DNA of 64,000 nt from Pigmentiphaga sp. NML030171 (GTDB taxonomy: Bacteria > Pseudomonadota > Gammaproteobacteria > Burkholderiales > Burkholderiaceae_B): contig NZ_NINX01000051.1 of the NCBI RefSeq assembly GCF_002188635.1, positions 1 to 64,000 of the forward strand, written 5' to 3'. Positions 41,063 to 50,528 of this stretch are shown here, piece after piece (the stretch's first letter is position 1; the number at the start of each line of letters is the position of its first letter). The notes below the pieces were generated by a model. It searched no databases and was not told the DNA's origin. It saw only the letters and a list, made by a program, of their open reading frames with translations. A program made the position numbers and the translations under genes.

Positions 41063-42025
41063 TCAATCCAGCTCGATCCCGTTCTTGCGGATGATGGGAA
41101 ACCAGCGATCCGCCTCTTCCTTCAGGTAGGCGGAAAACGCCTCGGGCGTACCCGCCACGACTTCCATCATCTGGCTGTCGAACGCCTTGCGCGCCTCGGG
41201 TTCCTCCAGCGCCCGGACGACCTCGTCGTGGATGCGGGACTTCAAGGCCGGATCCAGGCCGGCCGGCGCGACGATCCCCATCCAGGCACCGGTGTCCACG
41301 CCCTTCATGCCCTGTTCGGCCAGGGTCGGGACCTCGGGCATGAAGCGGGTGCGGGCGCCGGTGGTGACGGCGATGGCGCGCAGCTTGCCGGCCTTCACGA
41401 AGGACTGCACCGCGGCGGCGGGCAGGCACGCCATGTCGACATCGCCGGCGAGCAAGGCGGTCACAGCCTGGCTCGAACCGCCGTACGGCACATGGACGAT
41501 GCTGGTGCCGCTGCGCGAGGCGACCAGTTCCATCGTCAGGTGCGACAGCGAGCCATTGCCGATGGAGGCGTAGTTGAACTTGCCGGGCGACTGCCTGAGC
41601 AGCGCGACCAGTTGCTCCAGGTTGGCAGCAGGCAGTCCGGCACGTGCGACGATCACGCTGGGCTGCATCACGGCGATGGTGATGGGCGTCAGGTCGCGGT
41701 CCGGGTCATACGGCATCTTCTTGTAGAGCAGCTTGTTGTTCACCAGCGGACCGGTGATGCTTACGCCCAGCGTCAGGCCGTCGGGCGCCGCCTTGGCGAC
41801 GTGGTCGGTGCCTATCATGCCACCGGCGCCGGCCTTGTTCTCGACGACGAAAGTCTGCTTGAGCCGCTTGGACAGGCGTTCGGACAGCACTCTGGCCAGG
41901 GTATCCGGCGTGGAAGCCGGAGCGAAGGGAGCGATGATGCGCACCGGCCTCTCGGGCCATTGCGCATGGGCGGGAACGGCCAGCAAAGGGGCGAAAAACA
42001 TGGCCGCAGCCAGGCGTCTGATCAC
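41063..42025 (-). CDS. Bug/TctC-family periplasmic solute receptor
   Basis: 320 residues from GTG 42025 behind AAGGAG. Signal peptide ends VPAHA-QWPERPVRIIAPFAPASTPDTLARV. Bug motifs: FVVENKAGAGGMIGTDHVAKAAPDGLTL, ASIGNGSLSHLTMEL, HVPYGGSSQAVTALLAGDVDMACLP, EQGMKGVDTGAWMGIVAPAGLD. It follows the FAD oxidoreductase gene by 46 bases in one operon, so it probably binds the acid which that enzyme oxidises or a precursor. Confidence 0.9.
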   Translation of the reverse strand: MIRRLAAAMFFAPLLAVPAHAQWPERPVRIIAPFAPASTPDTLARVLSERLSKRLKQTFVVENKAGAGGMIGTDHVAKAAPDGLTLGVSITGPLVNNKLLYKKMPYDPDRDLTPITIAVMQPSVIVARAGLPAANLEQLVALLRQSPGKFNYASIGNGSLSHLTMELVASRSGTSIVHVPYGGSSQAVTALLAGDVDMACLPAAAVQSFVKAGKLRAIAVTTGARTRFMPEVPTLAEQGMKGVDTGAWMGIVAPAGLDPALKSRIHDEVVRALEEPEARKAFDSQMMEVVAGTPEAFSAYLKEEADRWFPIIRKNGIELD

Positions 42026-42071
42026 GATATTGTCTCCTTGTGATGAAGAAAATTACCTACTGCCGCCAGGC

Positions 42072-43430
42072 CTACATGTCCCGGCCCAGGTAGGCGCCGT
42101 CCCGCTCCAGCACTTGCTGCAGGGCGGCCACGTCGAGTCGGCGCGGCGCCACGCCGGCGCGCAGCGACAGGGCCGCCGCCGTGCCGGCCGCCTGGCCCAT
42201 GGCGAAGCACGGGCCGGTCACGCGCGCGGCCGACTGGCCCATGTGGGTCATCGAGGCGCAGCGCCCCGCGACCAGGAGGTTGTCCACGCCCAGCGGCAGC
42301 AGCATGCGGTACGGCAGGTGGTTGAAGCCCCTGACGTTGGGCACGTCGACGAACTTGAATACGATGTCGCCGGCGACGTGGGCCTCGACCGGCCAGCCGT
42401 TCACGCCTATGGTGTCCTCGAAGCTCGCGCAGCCCAGCACGTCGCCCTCGGTCAACTGGTATTCGCCGACGATGCGGCGCGTCTCGCGTATGCCGACCTG
42501 CGGCGCGATCTCCAGGATGTACGAGGCATCGAAACCCGGCGCGTACTCGCGCAGGAACTCGAAGAAGTCGCGGGCCTGGCGCCGTCCCTGCAACTCGCCC
42601 TCGCTCAGTTGCCAGGCATCGGTGCCGTCGATCGCGGTCCCGTCCGGGTTGCTGAGCTGGGTCACGTTGGCGCGCCATTCGACCGGATTCTTCTGCGGCC
42701 GCACGATGGGCGTCTTGCGGGCGAACCGGCGGCCGTCGCGGGCGGCCTCCTCCATCAGGCGGCCGAAGTGTTCCCAGGCCCTGCCGGCACGGGCCGGATC
42801 GACGTTGTTGACGCGGAACATGGTCGACGGATACAGCATGCCGCCGTGGCCATCGCCCTTTTCATAGGGCACGCCCGCCGCGGCCGCCATGTCGCCGTCG
42901 CCCGAGCAATCGATGTAGATCCTGCCGACCACCGCGGCACGGCCGGACTTGGTCTCGACCAGCAGCGCGGCAATCTCGGCCGGCGAGCGCATCAGCACCC
43001 CGGCCGCCTGCGCGTGGAACAGAAGCTGGCTGCCGCTGGCGACGACCAGATCGTCGGCGGCCAGTTTGTAGGCCGCGTTGTCGTAGGCCTGCGCCATGAT
43101 CTTGTCCTGGAACATGCGATGCGGCTCGCACAAACCGCCCAGCTTCTCCAGCGTGGCCAGCAGTTCGTCCGCCAGGCCGTGCACCACGCGCCGGTTGTCG
43201 CCGAATACATTGGCGTGCAGGCCGCAGAAATTGGTCACGCCGGCCGCCGTGCCCATGCCGCCCAGGAATCCGTAGCGCTCGATCAGCAAGGTACGGCAGC
43301 CGTGGCGCGCCGCCGCGGCGGCGGCCGTCATGCCGGCGGGGCCGCCGCCCAGCACCACCACGTCGAATTCGCCCAGGATGGGGGTCTGCCGCGCGGGTTC
43401 GGTCACGCTGGCCGGATGTGCCGTTGTCAT
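42072..43430 (-). CDS. FAD-dependent oxidoreductase (FAD_oxidored family)
   Basis: 452 residues. Rossmann FAD site at the N-terminus (FDVVVLGGGPAGMTAAAAAARHG, then ERYGFLGGMGTAAGV), central IYIDCSGDGDMAAAAGVPYEKG and C-terminal LPLGVDNLLVAGRCASMTHMGQSAARVTGPCFAMGQAAGTAAALS. This is the family sometimes named FAD-dependent dehydrogenase or glycoside-linked oxidoreductase; substrates are unknown in most cases. It shares an operon with a Bug receptor and is divergent from a LysR regulator. Confidence 0.85.
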   Translation of the reverse strand: MTTAHPASVTEPARQTPILGEFDVVVLGGGPAGMTAAAAAARHGCRTLLIERYGFLGGMGTAAGVTNFCGLHANVFGDNRRVVHGLADELLATLEKLGGLCEPHRMFQDKIMAQAYDNAAYKLAADDLVVASGSQLLFHAQAAGVLMRSPAEIAALLVETKSGRAAVVGRIYIDCSGDGDMAAAAGVPYEKGDGHGGMLYPSTMFRVNNVDPARAGRAWEHFGRLMEEAARDGRRFARKTPIVRPQKNPVEWRANVTQLSNPDGTAIDGTDAWQLSEGELQGRRQARDFFEFLREYAPGFDASYILEIAPQVGIRETRRIVGEYQLTEGDVLGCASFEDTIGVNGWPVEAHVAGDIVFKFVDVPNVRGFNHLPYRMLLPLGVDNLLVAGRCASMTHMGQSAARVTGPCFAMGQAAGTAAALSLRAGVAPRRLDVAALQQVLERDGAYLGRDM

Positions 43431-43467
43431 TGCTCCACCTTGTCATTCAGGGAAGCGGACATGTTAT

Positions 43468-43527
43468 CTATTTCAAAACGGATTATCTGGTCTAATTCGA
43501 AGCACCAGTTTTCGCGTTTTGGAATAG
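43468..43527. promoter_or_regulatory. Inverted repeat in the LysR/FAD-oxidoreductase divergent region
   Basis: CTATTTCAAAAC at 43468-43479 and GTTTTGGAATAG at 43516-43527 are complementary in 11 of 12 positions and 36 bases apart. The second arm ends three bases before the LysR start codon. LysR tetramers contact two separated sites, so this could be the regulator's binding region. The assignment is inferred from position. Confidence 0.5.
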
Positions 43528-43530
43528 AAA

Positions 43531-44442
43531 ATGGATACCCTGGCCAACCTGCGCGCCTTTCTTGCCACGGTGCGCGGCGGCAATTTCTCGGAGGCCGCGC
43601 GCCAGCTCGATACCGTGCCCTCGGTCGTGGCCAAGCGCGTCGGCCATCTCGAATGGACCTTGGGCGCGCGCCTGTTCGAACGCTCCAGCCGCCGCGTGAC
43701 GCTGACCGAGGCCGGCCACAAGTTCCACGCGCGGGCGCGCGCGCTGGTCAGCGATTTCGATGACATCGCCTCGGAACTCAAGCGCGACCAGGATGCGCTG
43801 GACGGCCACATCCGGCTGCGGGCCCCGACCTCGCTCACGGTGCTGTACCTGGCCGACATCCTCGCGGCCTTCCAGCGGCGCCATGAACGGCTGACCCTGG
43901 AGGTCGCGCTGCTGGACCGGTCGGCCAATCCCGCCGAGGAAGGCTTCGACATCTCGGTCAGCGGCCGCGCCGACAGCTATGAGGGCGTGGTGGACGAGCC
44001 GCTGTGCCCGCTGCGCCAGGTCGTCTGCGCCGCGCCCGGCTACCTGGCGCGCCGGCCCGCCCCGCGCCATCCGCGCGACCTGGCCGACCACGACTGCCTG
44101 GTGTTCAATCCCACCGGCCACAGCTGGCACTTCAACAGCGCGAGCGGGCCCATCAGCGTCGACGTGCCCGCGCGCCTGGGCGCCAACGACAACTATGTGC
44201 TCTATGCCTCGGCCCGCGCCGGCAACGGCATCGCCGTCCTGCCCACCTATGTTGCGCGGCGCGCGCTCGCGGACGGCAGCCTGGTGGCGCTGCTGGAGGA
44301 CCACCCCTTACAGGACGTATGGCTCAAGGCCCTGATCCCGGCCCGCAAGCGCGCCTTGCCGCGCATGGAACTGCTGCTGGCCTGGCTGCGCGACCACCTG
44401 GGCGGCACGCCCCCCTGGGAGAGATCCGGCGACGGCGCATGA
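43531..44442 (+). CDS. LysR-family transcriptional regulator
   Basis: 303 residues. N-terminal LysR helix-turn-helix (TLANLRAFLATVRGGNFSEAARQLDTVPSVVAKRVGHLEWTLGARLFERSSRRVTLTEAG) followed by the periplasmic-binding-like effector domain (LTLEVALLDRSANPAEEGFDISVSGR, GNGIAVLPTYVARRALADGSL). It is divergent from the FAD oxidoreductase/Bug operon, 100 bases away, and is the likely regulator of that operon. Confidence 0.92.
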   Translation: MDTLANLRAFLATVRGGNFSEAARQLDTVPSVVAKRVGHLEWTLGARLFERSSRRVTLTEAGHKFHARARALVSDFDDIASELKRDQDALDGHIRLRAPTSLTVLYLADILAAFQRRHERLTLEVALLDRSANPAEEGFDISVSGRADSYEGVVDEPLCPLRQVVCAAPGYLARRPAPRHPRDLADHDCLVFNPTGHSWHFNSASGPISVDVPARLGANDNYVLYASARAGNGIAVLPTYVARRALADGSLVALLEDHPLQDVWLKALIPARKRALPRMELLLAWLRDHLGGTPPWERSGDGA

Positions 44443-44449
44443 GTCCGGC

Positions 44450-44881
44450 CTACTCCGGCCGGTTCCGCATCCAGTCCGCCGTGTTGTAGAACGAGGCCAG
44501 CAGCTTGTCGGCCAGCGCCGGCTCGACGCCGACCTGCTGCATCGCCCGGCCCATGCAGACCACCCACTGGTCGCGCTCCGTGGTGCCGATCGAGAACGGC
44601 AGATGGCGTGCCCGCAGGCGGGGATGGCCGAAGCGGCGAATGTAGTAATCGGGGCCGCCCATCCAGCCGCACAGGAACCAGAACAACTTCTCCCTGGCCT
44701 GGTCCAGCGACGGGCCGTGCGCGGCACGCAGCTCGGCCAGGTCGGCGTCCAGGTCCATCAGGTCGTAGAACCGGTCGACCAGTTCACGCACGCGCGCTTC
44801 GCCGCCTATCGCGTCGAACAGGGTCTGGCCGGCCGGAGCCGGTTCCTCGGGCTCGCGTATCAATATCGTCTTGTCGTTCAT
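44450..44881 (-). CDS. Group II truncated haemoglobin (TrHbO-like)
   Basis: 143 residues from ATG 44881. Globin marks: FDAIGGEARVRELVDRFYDLMD at the N-terminus, EKLFWFLCGWMGGPDYYIRRFGHPRLRARHLPFSIG, where the last histidines include the proximal haem ligand, and the Trp-rich C-terminus. Group II truncated haemoglobins bind oxygen or NO in the cytosol and help against reactive nitrogen or oxygen species. It lies 20 bases after the permease gene on the same strand. Confidence 0.92.
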   Translation of the reverse strand: MNDKTILIREPEEPAPAGQTLFDAIGGEARVRELVDRFYDLMDLDADLAELRAAHGPSLDQAREKLFWFLCGWMGGPDYYIRRFGHPRLRARHLPFSIGTTERDQWVVCMGRAMQQVGVEPALADKLLASFYNTADWMRNRPE

Positions 44882-44901
44882 CTCGGTATCATCGAAAAGC
44901 G

Positions 44902-47430
44902 CTAGGTTTCCCTGAGGGTCGCCAGCGGCGGCTGGCGCAGCACGCCGCGCAGCCCCATCCATCCCCCCGCCCAGGCGCACGCCACGCCCACCAGCAGCCC
45001 GGCCACCCAAACCCACGGGTTCGGCGTCAGCGCGAAGTTGAACACATGGCGGGCCAGCAACCACGCGATCACCGACGCGCCGGCCGCGGCCAGCACGCCC
45101 GCCGCGCCGCCTATGGCGGCCAGCTCCAGCCACTGCGCCAGCGACAGCTGCCGGCGCGTGGCCCCCAGCGCGCGCAGCAGCCCGGCCTCGCGCACCCGCT
45201 CGTCGCGGGTGGAGGCCAGCGCCGCATACAGGACCAGGCAGCCGGCGGCCAGCGTGAACAGGAACAGGAACTGCACCGCCGCCACCACCTGCTCCAGCAC
45301 GTCCTGCACCTGTCGCAGGATGGCGCTGGTATCGAAGATGGTCAGGTTGGGAAACTCGCGGATCAGCGCGTTGGACAGGTCGGCCTGCTCGGGCGGCAGG
45401 TGCAGCGCGGTGATCCAGCTCTGCGGCATGTCGCGCAGCGCCGCCGGCGACAGGATGGCGAAGAAGTTCACCTGCATGGAATCCCAGTCCACCGCCCGCA
45501 GGCCGGTCACCTTCACGTCGACCGCGTTGCCGGCGATGTCGAACCGGAGCGTGTCGCCCAGGTTCACGCCCAGGGTCTTCGCGATGCCCTGCTCCATCGA
45601 CACCTCGGCGGCATCCGGGTCCAGCCAGCGGCCGGCCACGTCGCGGTTGTGGCCCGGCAACTGGTCCATGTAGGACAGGTTGAACTCCCGGTCCACCAGC
45701 CGCTGCGCGCGATCGTCCTGGTAGTCGGCCGGCCCCACCGCGCGGCCGTTGATCTCGACCAGGCGCCCACGGATCATGGGGTACAGCTGCACGTGGCCCA
45801 GTCCCGCCTGCGCCAGGCGCTGCGTGACCGCCTCGCGCTGGTCCGGCTGGATGTTGATCAGGAAACGGTTGGGCGCGTCGGGCGGCGCGGCGCTGCGCCA
45901 GCCCTCGACCAGGTCGCCGCGGGTGATGGACAGCAGCAGGATCGCCATCAGCCCCACCGCCAGGGCGCATATCTGCGCCACCGTGGCGCCACGGCGGCGG
46001 ACCACGCCCGCCAGCGCGAAACGCAGGGCCACCGGCCCGCGCTGCCATTGCCGCAGCGGCTCCAGCCAACGCAGCCCCAGCCACGAGATGCCGGAAAACA
46101 GCAGGAAGCCGCCCAGGAATCCCCCGGCTACCATCAGGCCCAGCTTCAGGTCGCGCGCGAACCATAGCAGCAGCAGCGCGAAGCCCACCGCGCCCATGCC
46201 GTAGCCGAGCGCGGTGCGCGCCGGCGCGACGCCGGTGTCGCGGCGCAATACCCGGGCGGGCGCGACATGGCGCAACTGGGCCAGCGGCGGCAACGCGAAG
46301 CCCATCAGCAGCCAGACGCCGGCAAGAAAACCCTGTATCGCGGGCAGCGGCCCGGCACGCGGCAGATCGGCCGTGATCAGGCCGCCCAGCGCGGCGATCA
46401 GGCCTTCGTGCGCGGCATAGCCGAGCGCGCTGCCGACGGCGGCCGCCCCCAGGGCGATGATCAGGAACTCGGCGGCGAACAGCCAGGTCAGCGTGGTCTG
46501 CGTCGCGCCCAGGCAGCGCATCACCGCCACGCTGTCGAAATGGCGCAGCGTGAAGCGCCGTGCGGCCAGCGCCACGGCCACCGCCGCGATCAGGGCCGCC
46601 AGCAGGGCCACCAGAGACAGGAACTGCTGCGCCCGGTCGATGGTCCGCCGCATCTCGGGCCGGCCCGAATCCAGCGTCTCCACGCGCTGCCCGCGCTGCG
46701 GATGGGCCTGCAGCCAGGCCGCGTACTCGCGTGCCGCCGCCGGTTGTCCGGCGGCGAGCAGGCGGTAGGTGATACGGCTGCCGAAGGTCACCAAGCCGGT
46801 GGACGCCAGGTCGTCCTCGCGGATCATGACCCGCGGCGCGACGTTGATGAAATTCATGCCGCGATCGGGTTCCACCGTGATCACGCGTGCGATGCGGAAA
46901 TGCCGGTCGCCCAGTTGCAGGTCGTCTCCCACGCGCACCTCCAGCAGCGACAGCAGTTGCGGGTCCACCCAGGCGGTCCCGGGCGCGGGGATCTCGCGCG
47001 TCGGTTGGTCGGGCGCGGTGGGGCCTTCGGCCACGCGCAGGCTGCCGCGCAGCGGATAGCCCGGCCGCACCGCCTTCAAGGCCGCCAGTTGCGAACGCGC
47101 GGCATCGCCCGTCCCGACGCTGGCCATGGAGGGAAACTGCAGGTTCTGGGTCACCGTCAGCCCCAGCCGGCGCGCCTCTTCGCGCGGCCCCTGGTCGATC
47201 GGGTTATCGGAAATCAGCACCACGTCGCCGCCCAGCAATTGGGCGGCATCCCGTTCCAGCGCCTGGCGGATGCGGTCGGCCAGGAAACCCACGCTGGAAA
47301 CCGAGGCCACGGCAATGACCAGCGCCATCGCCAGCAGCCTGAGTTCCCCGGCGCGCCAGTCGCGCACGGTCATGCGCCGGGCCTGGGCCAGGAGGGACAG
47401 CGGTGAGAACGAACGGATGTCGGTGGTCAT
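44902..47430 (-). CDS. FtsX-like ABC transporter permease (YbbP family)
   Basis: 842 residues, the length of YbbP. One N-terminal membrane helix (LRLLAMALVIAVASVSSVGFLA), a MacB-type periplasmic domain, and two FtsX domains with helices near 270-400 and in the C-terminal 130 residues (VAAVQFLFLFTLAAGCLVLYAALASTRDERVREAGLLRALGATRRQL). YbbP works with the ATPase YbbA and esterase TesA in export or membrane extraction of hydrophobic substrates. No ybbA or tesA gene is next to it here, so the ATPase must be encoded elsewhere or the gene is separated. Confidence 0.88.
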   Translation of the reverse strand: MTTDIRSFSPLSLLAQARRMTVRDWRAGELRLLAMALVIAVASVSSVGFLADRIRQALERDAAQLLGGDVVLISDNPIDQGPREEARRLGLTVTQNLQFPSMASVGTGDAARSQLAALKAVRPGYPLRGSLRVAEGPTAPDQPTREIPAPGTAWVDPQLLSLLEVRVGDDLQLGDRHFRIARVITVEPDRGMNFINVAPRVMIREDDLASTGLVTFGSRITYRLLAAGQPAAAREYAAWLQAHPQRGQRVETLDSGRPEMRRTIDRAQQFLSLVALLAALIAAVAVALAARRFTLRHFDSVAVMRCLGATQTTLTWLFAAEFLIIALGAAAVGSALGYAAHEGLIAALGGLITADLPRAGPLPAIQGFLAGVWLLMGFALPPLAQLRHVAPARVLRRDTGVAPARTALGYGMGAVGFALLLLWFARDLKLGLMVAGGFLGGFLLFSGISWLGLRWLEPLRQWQRGPVALRFALAGVVRRRGATVAQICALAVGLMAILLLSITRGDLVEGWRSAAPPDAPNRFLINIQPDQREAVTQRLAQAGLGHVQLYPMIRGRLVEINGRAVGPADYQDDRAQRLVDREFNLSYMDQLPGHNRDVAGRWLDPDAAEVSMEQGIAKTLGVNLGDTLRFDIAGNAVDVKVTGLRAVDWDSMQVNFFAILSPAALRDMPQSWITALHLPPEQADLSNALIREFPNLTIFDTSAILRQVQDVLEQVVAAVQFLFLFTLAAGCLVLYAALASTRDERVREAGLLRALGATRRQLSLAQWLELAAIGGAAGVLAAAGASVIAWLLARHVFNFALTPNPWVWVAGLLVGVACAWAGGWMGLRGVLRQPPLATLRET

Positions 47431-47570
47431 GGCCGGCGGGAAAGGAAGTGGATCGAAGGCGAACGCCCGGGCGATGCATGCCGCGCTACGCGTGGCGTGC
47501 CGGGCAGCCCCGATAGGACCACGCCGGCCGCCCGCGGTTCACGCGGCCCCGCTACTTTACCGGAGCGCCG

Positions 47571-48743
47571 TCAGGCCACTGCCTTGCCCACCACGCCCTC
47601 GACGAACCAGTCCATGTGGTCGACGTCCTTCTGGCTCGGCACGCCGGATTGCTGGCGCACCTTGCCCTGGTTGTCCACCAGCCGGCCGCCGAAGGGATGG
47701 AGCGCGCCCGCCGCGATCTTGCCGCGCGCCTCGTCCACCGACGCGCGCACCGCCTGGGGCACCTTGGGCGACAGCGCCTCGAGCGCGATCATCCCGTCCT
47801 TGAGGCCGCCCATGATGGCCCGCGAGGTCCAGGTGCCGTCCAGCACTTCGCGCGCGGCCTGGATGTAATGGTCGCCCCAGCGATGCACGACGGCGCCGAG
47901 CTGGCGCGTCGGCGCATAGCGGCTCATGTCGGACGTATAGCCCAGCATCCACGCCCCCGCCGCCTCGGCTGCCTGCGCCACCGCGGACGACCCCGAGTGG
48001 TTGGTCAGCACGTCGGCGCCCTGGCGCAGCACAGCCTGGGCCGCGTCGCGCTCGCGCGGGGGATCGAACCAGTTCTGCGTCCAGACCACGCGCACCTGGA
48101 CCTTGGGGTTGACGCTGCGTGCTGCCAGCGTGAAGGCGTTGATGCCCTGGATCACCTCCGGGATAGGCAGGGCCGCGACATAGCCCAGGACGTGGCTGCG
48201 CGTCATCGCCCCCGCCACCAGTCCGGCCAGATAGCGGCCCTCGTAGAAGCGGATGTTGTAGGCGCCCAGGTTGCGCGCGAGGCGGTAGCCCGAGGCCTGG
48301 TCGAACACCACGCCCGGGAACTCGCGGGCAACCCGCATCACCGCGTCCATGTAGCCGAAGGACGTGGTGAAGACGAGCTTGCAGCCCTGGCGCGCGAGAT
48401 CGCGTATCACCCGCTCGGCGTCGGCGTTCTCGGGCACGTTCTCGACGACCCGGGTGGCCACCCGCGCCCCCAGCGCGGCGACCATGGCCAGGCGGCCATC
48501 CTCGTGCTGGCGCGTCCAGCCCGCATCGGTGATGGGCGACATGTACACGAACCCCACGGACAGCGGATCGGCCGCCCGGGCCAGGCGCGGCATGCCCAGG
48601 GCCGCGCCGGCGATGGGCGCGCCCGCCGCCAGCCAGCCCAGGACGCGGCGGCGCCCCGCGCTGGCAAGGCCGGCCATGGTTTCCATTTCGTGGGGACAAG
48701 GTTGTTCACGGTGCGCAAGCGGCACCGAAACGAGGTTTTTCAC
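47571..48743 (-). CDS. BMP/PnrA-family substrate-binding protein (nucleoside ABC transporter receptor)
   Basis: GTG 48743 is chosen because GAGGAG lies eight bases before it (390 residues); ATG 48686 would give a shorter form. A Tat-type signal (AGRRRVLGWLAAGAPIAGAALG) precedes the mature protein: PLSVGFVYMSPITDAGWTRQHEDG, GCKLVFTTSFGYMDAVMRVAREFPGVVFDQASG, and YNIRFYEGRYLAGLVAGAMT. BMP proteins bind purine or pyrimidine nucleosides. The matching ABC permeases and ATPase are probably those at 55215-58727, about 7 kb away. Confidence 0.88.
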   Translation of the reverse strand: MKNLVSVPLAHREQPCPHEMETMAGLASAGRRRVLGWLAAGAPIAGAALGMPRLARAADPLSVGFVYMSPITDAGWTRQHEDGRLAMVAALGARVATRVVENVPENADAERVIRDLARQGCKLVFTTSFGYMDAVMRVAREFPGVVFDQASGYRLARNLGAYNIRFYEGRYLAGLVAGAMTRSHVLGYVAALPIPEVIQGINAFTLAARSVNPKVQVRVVWTQNWFDPPRERDAAQAVLRQGADVLTNHSGSSAVAQAAEAAGAWMLGYTSDMSRYAPTRQLGAVVHRWGDHYIQAAREVLDGTWTSRAIMGGLKDGMIALEALSPKVPQAVRASVDEARGKIAAGALHPFGGRLVDNQGKVRQQSGVPSQKDVDHMDWFVEGVVGKAVA

Positions 48744-48834
48744 GCTGGTTCTCCTCGAACACGGCTTCCCGGAAAAAGATCCGGCCGGCGGGAAGCTGCG
48801 CCGGGGCGGACACGAACGAACGCGCCATTTTATC

Positions 48835-48845
48835 ATTCATTGAAT
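48835..48845. promoter_or_regulatory. ATTCATTGAAT palindrome between BMP and catalase genes
   Basis: An 11 bp inverted repeat (ATTCA-T-TGAAT) in the AT-rich region between the divergent BMP and catalase genes; a nearby ATTCAATTCAAT (about 48863-48874) resembles it. It may be a regulator site. No OxyR box could be assigned with confidence. Confidence 0.3.
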
Positions 48846-48930
48846 CGACCTATTGCGATGATTTATTCAATTCAATTTACCAATAACCCAGGGCGGCCTA
48901 TCGTAGGGCCTCGACAATTCGGAGCTAGGC

Positions 48931-50367
48931 ATGACGACTCTCACCACCGCAACGGGCGCGCCTGTCGCCGACAACCAGAACTCGAAGACCGCCGGCCCGC
49001 GCGGCCCCGTCCTGATCGAGGATTTCCACCTGGTCGAGAAGCTGCAGCACTTCAACCGCGAACGCATCCCCGAGCGCGTGGTGCATGCCAAGGGCTCGGG
49101 CGCCTACGGCGTCTTCGAGGTGACCAACGACATCACCCGCTACACCTGCGCCGACCTGTTCGCGCAAGTAGGCCGCAAGACCGACGTCTTCATCCGCTTC
49201 TCCACCGTGGGCGGCGAGAAGGGCTCGGCCGACACCGAGCGCGACCCGCGCGGCTTCGCCATCAAGTTCTACACCAACGAAGGCAACTGGGACCTGGTGG
49301 GCAACAACACGCCGGTCTTCTTCATCCGCGACGGCATCAAGTTCCCCGACTTCATCCACACCCAGAAGCGAGACCCGCGCACCAACATGAAGAACCCCAC
49401 CGCGATGTGGGACTTCTGGTCGCTGTCGCCCGAATCGCTGCACCAGGTCACCACGCTGTTCTCCGACCGCGGCACGCCCGACGGCTATCGCGCCATGCAC
49501 GGATTCGGCAGCCACACGTTCAGCATGCTCGATGCCCAGGGCCGGCGCGTCTGGGTCAAGTACCACGTACTCAGCCTGCAGGGCATACGCAACCTGCATC
49601 CGCGCGACGCCGCCCGGCTTGCCGGCGAGGATCCCGACTACGCCCAGCGCGACCTGTTCGAGGCGATCGAGCGGGGCGACTACCCCAAGTGGCGCTTCTG
49701 CATCCAGGTCATGACCGAGGATCAGGCGCGCGCCACGCCCTACGATCCCTTCGACCTGACCAAGGTCTGGCCCCACGCGGACTTCCCGCTCATCGAAGTG
49801 GGCGTCATCACGCTGAACCGCAATCCGGAGAACTATTTCGCCGAGGTCGAGCAGGCCGCGTTCTCGCCGTCGGCGATCGTGCGTGGACTGGGCTTCAGCC
49901 CCGACAGGATGCTGCAGGCCCGCCTGTTCGCCTACCATGACGCGCACCTGTACCGCGTCGGCACGAACTACCAGGCGCTGCCGGTCAACCGGCCCCATGC
50001 GCCGGTGCGGACCTACCAGCGCGACGGCGCCATGCGCTTCGATGGCAACTTCGGCGGCGCCGCCAACTACGAGCCCAACAGCGTGGCCGACGCGCCCCGC
50101 CAGGATGCGGCGCACCGCGAACCGCCGCTGCCGCTCTCGGGCGATGCCGACCGCTACGACCATCGCGCCGGCAATGACGACTACACGCAGGCCGGCGACC
50201 TGTTCCGCCTCATGAGCGCCGGCCAGCAGGCCCTGTTGATCGAGAACATCGTCAACGCGATGAAGACGGTGCCGCGCGAGATCCAGGAACGCCAGATCGC
50301 GCACTTCGCCAAGGCGGATCCGCGGTATGGGGAAGGCGTGGCGAAGGGGTTGGGACTGGCCGCCTAG
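48931..50367 (+). CDS. katA: Monofunctional haem catalase (clade 3)
   Basis: 478 residues, small-subunit type. Catalytic histidine in [16 protein letters not shown], the [45 protein letters not shown] region with the catalytic Asn, and the proximal tyrosine in [14 protein letters not shown]. It splits hydrogen peroxide to water and oxygen. GGAGC precedes ATG 48931. It is flanked by the BMP receptor (divergent) and by the DNA-repair cassette downstream, so it could belong to an oxidative or alkylation stress region. Confidence 0.96.
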   Translation: MTTLTTATGAPVADNQNSKTAGPRGPVLIEDFHLVEKLQHFNRERIPERVVHAKGSGAYGVFEVTNDITRYTCADLFAQVGRKTDVFIRFSTVGGEKGSADTERDPRGFAIKFYTNEGNWDLVGNNTPVFFIRDGIKFPDFIHTQKRDPRTNMKNPTAMWDFWSLSPESLHQVTTLFSDRGTPDGYRAMHGFGSHTFSMLDAQGRRVWVKYHVLSLQGIRNLHPRDAARLAGEDPDYAQRDLFEAIERGDYPKWRFCIQVMTEDQARATPYDPFDLTKVWPHADFPLIEVGVITLNRNPENYFAEVEQAAFSPSAIVRGLGFSPDRMLQARLFAYHDAHLYRVGTNYQALPVNRPHAPVRTYQRDGAMRFDGNFGGAANYEPNSVADAPRQDAAHREPPLPLSGDADRYDHRAGNDDYTQAGDLFRLMSAGQQALLIENIVNAMKTVPREIQERQIAHFAKADPRYGEGVAKGLGLAA

Positions 50368-50418
50368 AGGCCCTTCACCGGCACCACGGTGCTAAGGGGG
50401 ATCGACGGCAAGATGCGA

Positions 50419-50477
50419 CTTCTTGAATGGCGAGGCGGGAAAAAGAATTCAACCGCAAAGAGCGGAGTTTCAAGAAG
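50419..50477. repeat. Inverted repeat CTTCTTGAA / TTCAAGAAG before the repair cassette
   Basis: CTTCTTGAA at 50419-50427 and TTCAAGAAG at 50469-50477 are exact complements with 41 bases between. They lie between katA and the methyltransferase gene, in a stretch visibly lower in GC than its surroundings. A regulatory site or a boundary of an acquired segment is possible. Confidence 0.4.
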
Positions 50478-50528
50478 GGAATGGACGCCTAGACTGATCC
50501 CACCTTGTCACCACCGAGGAACATTGCC

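Noticed and set aside
39515-42043. 842-codon open frame antisense to rmuC and the Bug gene
   Set aside because: Spans two real genes and an intergenic gap; Ser/Arg-rich with no domain.
48836-48930. OxyR binding site upstream of catalase
   Set aside because: The ATAG-N7-CTAT pattern could not be found with acceptable matches; only short palindromes are present.
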